From Gloeophyllum trabeum ATCC 11539 (taxonomy: Eukaryota; Basidiomycota; Agaricomycetes; Gloeophyllales; Gloeophyllaceae), in assembly GCF_000344685.1 (NCBI RefSeq), contig NW_006920421.1, positions 315,148 to 347,679 of the forward strand: a stretch of DNA of 32,532 nt. The letters are read 5' to 3'. The stretch's first letter is position 1, and every line of letters starts with the position of its first letter. Below, piece after piece: positions 30,671 through 32,532 of the stretch. The notes beneath the pieces were generated by a model that ran no database searches, was not told where the DNA came from, and was given only the letters and a program-made list of their open reading frames with translations. The position numbers and the translations under genes were made by a program.

Positions 30671-32532
30671 CAGTTATGTCGCAATCACATCATATCATAT
30701 CCCAGTATACCATGAGGAGTATTCAGATATATATTCACAAATGTAACTACAGACAGGCATGTAACTGCAATCTCTCATCCCTCATCAGCCTACAATATCA
30801 CTTTCCTCCACAAGCAGGCTAAGGAAAGTTCCCAATGGCCAATCCAGGTAAGAGAAGGCATCAACATAGTACTTGTAAGGGAGATCATTTGGACATCAGA
30901 AGACACCTGCAACACACTACAGACCACCTTGAATACAGACCCTAGTACGAAAAGATATGGCCTCTGTACAGCATCATCAGCCTCATGCATGCACGACAAG
31001 GAACAACCACTTACTCAAGGCAGGTATTCAGACACAGTCAGCAAAGCAGCACAGCCATAGTGACGAAGGGGGTCACACAGTCAGACCACAGCAACAGCTT
31101 GATAATATCAAGTACATACCAATCCCATAAGCTTATGAACTTCTCACAAAACTGCAAGCCGGCCCCGATTGCATCCACCAGCATAAACCCAGGTGTTTGT
31201 GGCTTCACTCCCCCAAAGGAGCAGTTCACAATCTGCACTACAGTTGGACCTATACGTCAATGTGCTACATGCAGAACTTGACACAGACTGACCATATTTA
31301 CTGCAAACCAGTGCATGCATCAGCTGATGCCTGACGGCACATTATTAAGTGAATGTCGTACTTGCAGAGTCGAGTAGGACCCGGTGGCGGTTGAACCGGA
31401 GGCGACAACGGTGATAAGCCCCAGCGATCTTCTGACCCCCGAAATTGCGAATTTGACACACCATACATCCCCTCCAAAGTTTATTCGACACCACCTGTCG
31501 AACCTCTTACGCGACAAGTAACCGACGAAGGGTTCTGGATTTAATTCCGGACCTTCTAACGTCCTCAAGGCAGGCGCAGATCACCGAAATGATTTAGCTC
31601 CGCTGCCAGACGCTCCGAAGTCACCCGGAAGAATATCTTTGTGACTAATTATCTCCGGGAACGGCGGAGGCCCGCGTCGCAGTGAGTCATTGGTATTACC
31701 ACTCCCCAGTCATCACTCCCCTTCGTTTCCGTCAAAGCGACCGAGTCAGCGGACGTAAATCGACGGCCGGACGGAACGTATCAGTCAGCAAGCGGCCGGA
31801 GCTAATCCGCACGTGATCAGCCTGCAGTACCGCGTGATGAGGCACTTCAAGCGAGCATTGACGCGTCGAGGCTACCTCTAGGACCCAGGACGAGCATGTG
31901 GAAACACGGCAGGATCGTATGGGACATGGTATAGCGGTGGGCAAAGGCTGAGTAATTGTGTGGGATGCGGAGCATATTTGTTATTTAACTCCGGGCGGAC
32001 GCAAAACCATTCCAATAGCATAAAAATGTATAGAGCGTAGTGGAAAATCCAAGCTTTGTACTTCACCCCTCAGCGTACCAGAATTATCGTCTCAGCGACC
32101 CTCGGAGTCCCTTCGCGTCGGACTTAGCGTCTACAAAACAACCCTAGCTTTGCCAATAGGCCGGACTCGTCGAAACTAGATAACTCCGCCAGCGCATATC
32201 GATCCAAGTAAGCTCCGGATTTAAAGTATAAAATTCACCAAGCGTCTGTAGGCAAGAGACTATTGTGTGGGTTCAGTGGAACTCCCCACCCGGGCTACTG
32301 GCGAACTTCGGAGATAAATACTCCGGAGAATCGCTATACTGTTTGTTTCAGGCCTCAAGATTTTGTTTGTTTTAGGTTTTCCTACGGGCTACCCTACGGC
32401 GTCTAACTTCTCCCCCTCCCTTCGAACTTAAATATTACCCTTCAATCGCCTTAGACCGCCTACACCCATACCGCTGGTGTTTTAGGTTTATTTCTTTTGG
32501 TCTTTGGTGTGTCGTGTGTAGTGCCTATCAAC
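30671..32532. other. Unassigned right-hand end of the window
   Basis: No exon-like coding sequence was found on either strand. 30700-31300 is AT-richer and could be the interior of the element suggested by the ATTAGACA cluster. From 32200 to the end there is a TATA-like box (TATAAAAT at 32227) followed by T-rich and C-rich stretches that look like an untranslated leader or a long terminal repeat. Neither can be shown from this window. Confidence 0.35.

Noticed and set aside
31320..31568. 82-codon minus-strand open frame
   Set aside because: No splice sites, domain or start context, and nothing around it suggests a gene.
11819..31701. Identical 13-mer ATTGGTATTACCA at 11819 and 31689
   Set aside because: Several 13-base matches are expected by chance in a window of this size, and the flanks share nothing.

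Overview
The window is nuclear DNA from a filamentous basidiomycete, most likely a wood-decay agaricomycete. The evidence is the dense short introns (about 45-80 nt, GT..AG), a basidiomycete-type sesquiterpene synthase, several microsomal P450s of the agaricomycete O-methylsterigmatocystin-oxidoreductase-like kind, an F-box relic and degraded mobile DNA. Exon borders were set by hand from splice consensus, frame continuity and family motifs. Every intact multi-exon model below closes in frame.

Layout. 1-1923: repeats and unassigned DNA, including six evenly spaced AP-1/Gcn4-like sites at the left edge. 1924-3234 (+): UPF0014 / FetB / ALS3-type membrane protein. 3610-4916 (-): short-chain dehydrogenase/reductase (SDR). 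4917-7683: mostly empty, with a possible relic of a small secreted protein. 7684-8314 (+): Ypi1-type protein phosphatase 1 inhibitor. 8880-11130 (-): P450-1. 11131-12283: divergent promoter region. 12284-13529 (+): sesquiterpene synthase. 15601-17565 (+): P450-2. 18476-18834: hAT-like MITE with an 8-bp target duplication. 19053-22615 (+): P450-3, whose second intron carries about 1.45 kb of extra DNA. 23485-24127: broken reading frame of mobile-element type. 25315-27463 (+): P450-4. 28235-29645: F-box pseudogene. 30200-30494: N-terminal fragment of a fifth P450, cut off next to a cluster of short repeats. 30671-32532: no gene recognised.

How the genes may work together. The synthase would cyclise farnesyl diphosphate to a sesquiterpene hydrocarbon. 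The four complete P450s would oxidise that skeleton at the ER membrane, and the SDR could interconvert alcohols and ketones. P450-1 and the synthase are divergently transcribed from one shared intergenic region that holds a perfect GGTCACGTGACC palindrome. Together these look like a sesquiterpenoid biosynthetic cluster embedded among ordinary genes (UPF0014 protein, Ypi1). Its right side is being eroded by insertions and pseudogenes. The product cannot be read from the sequence.
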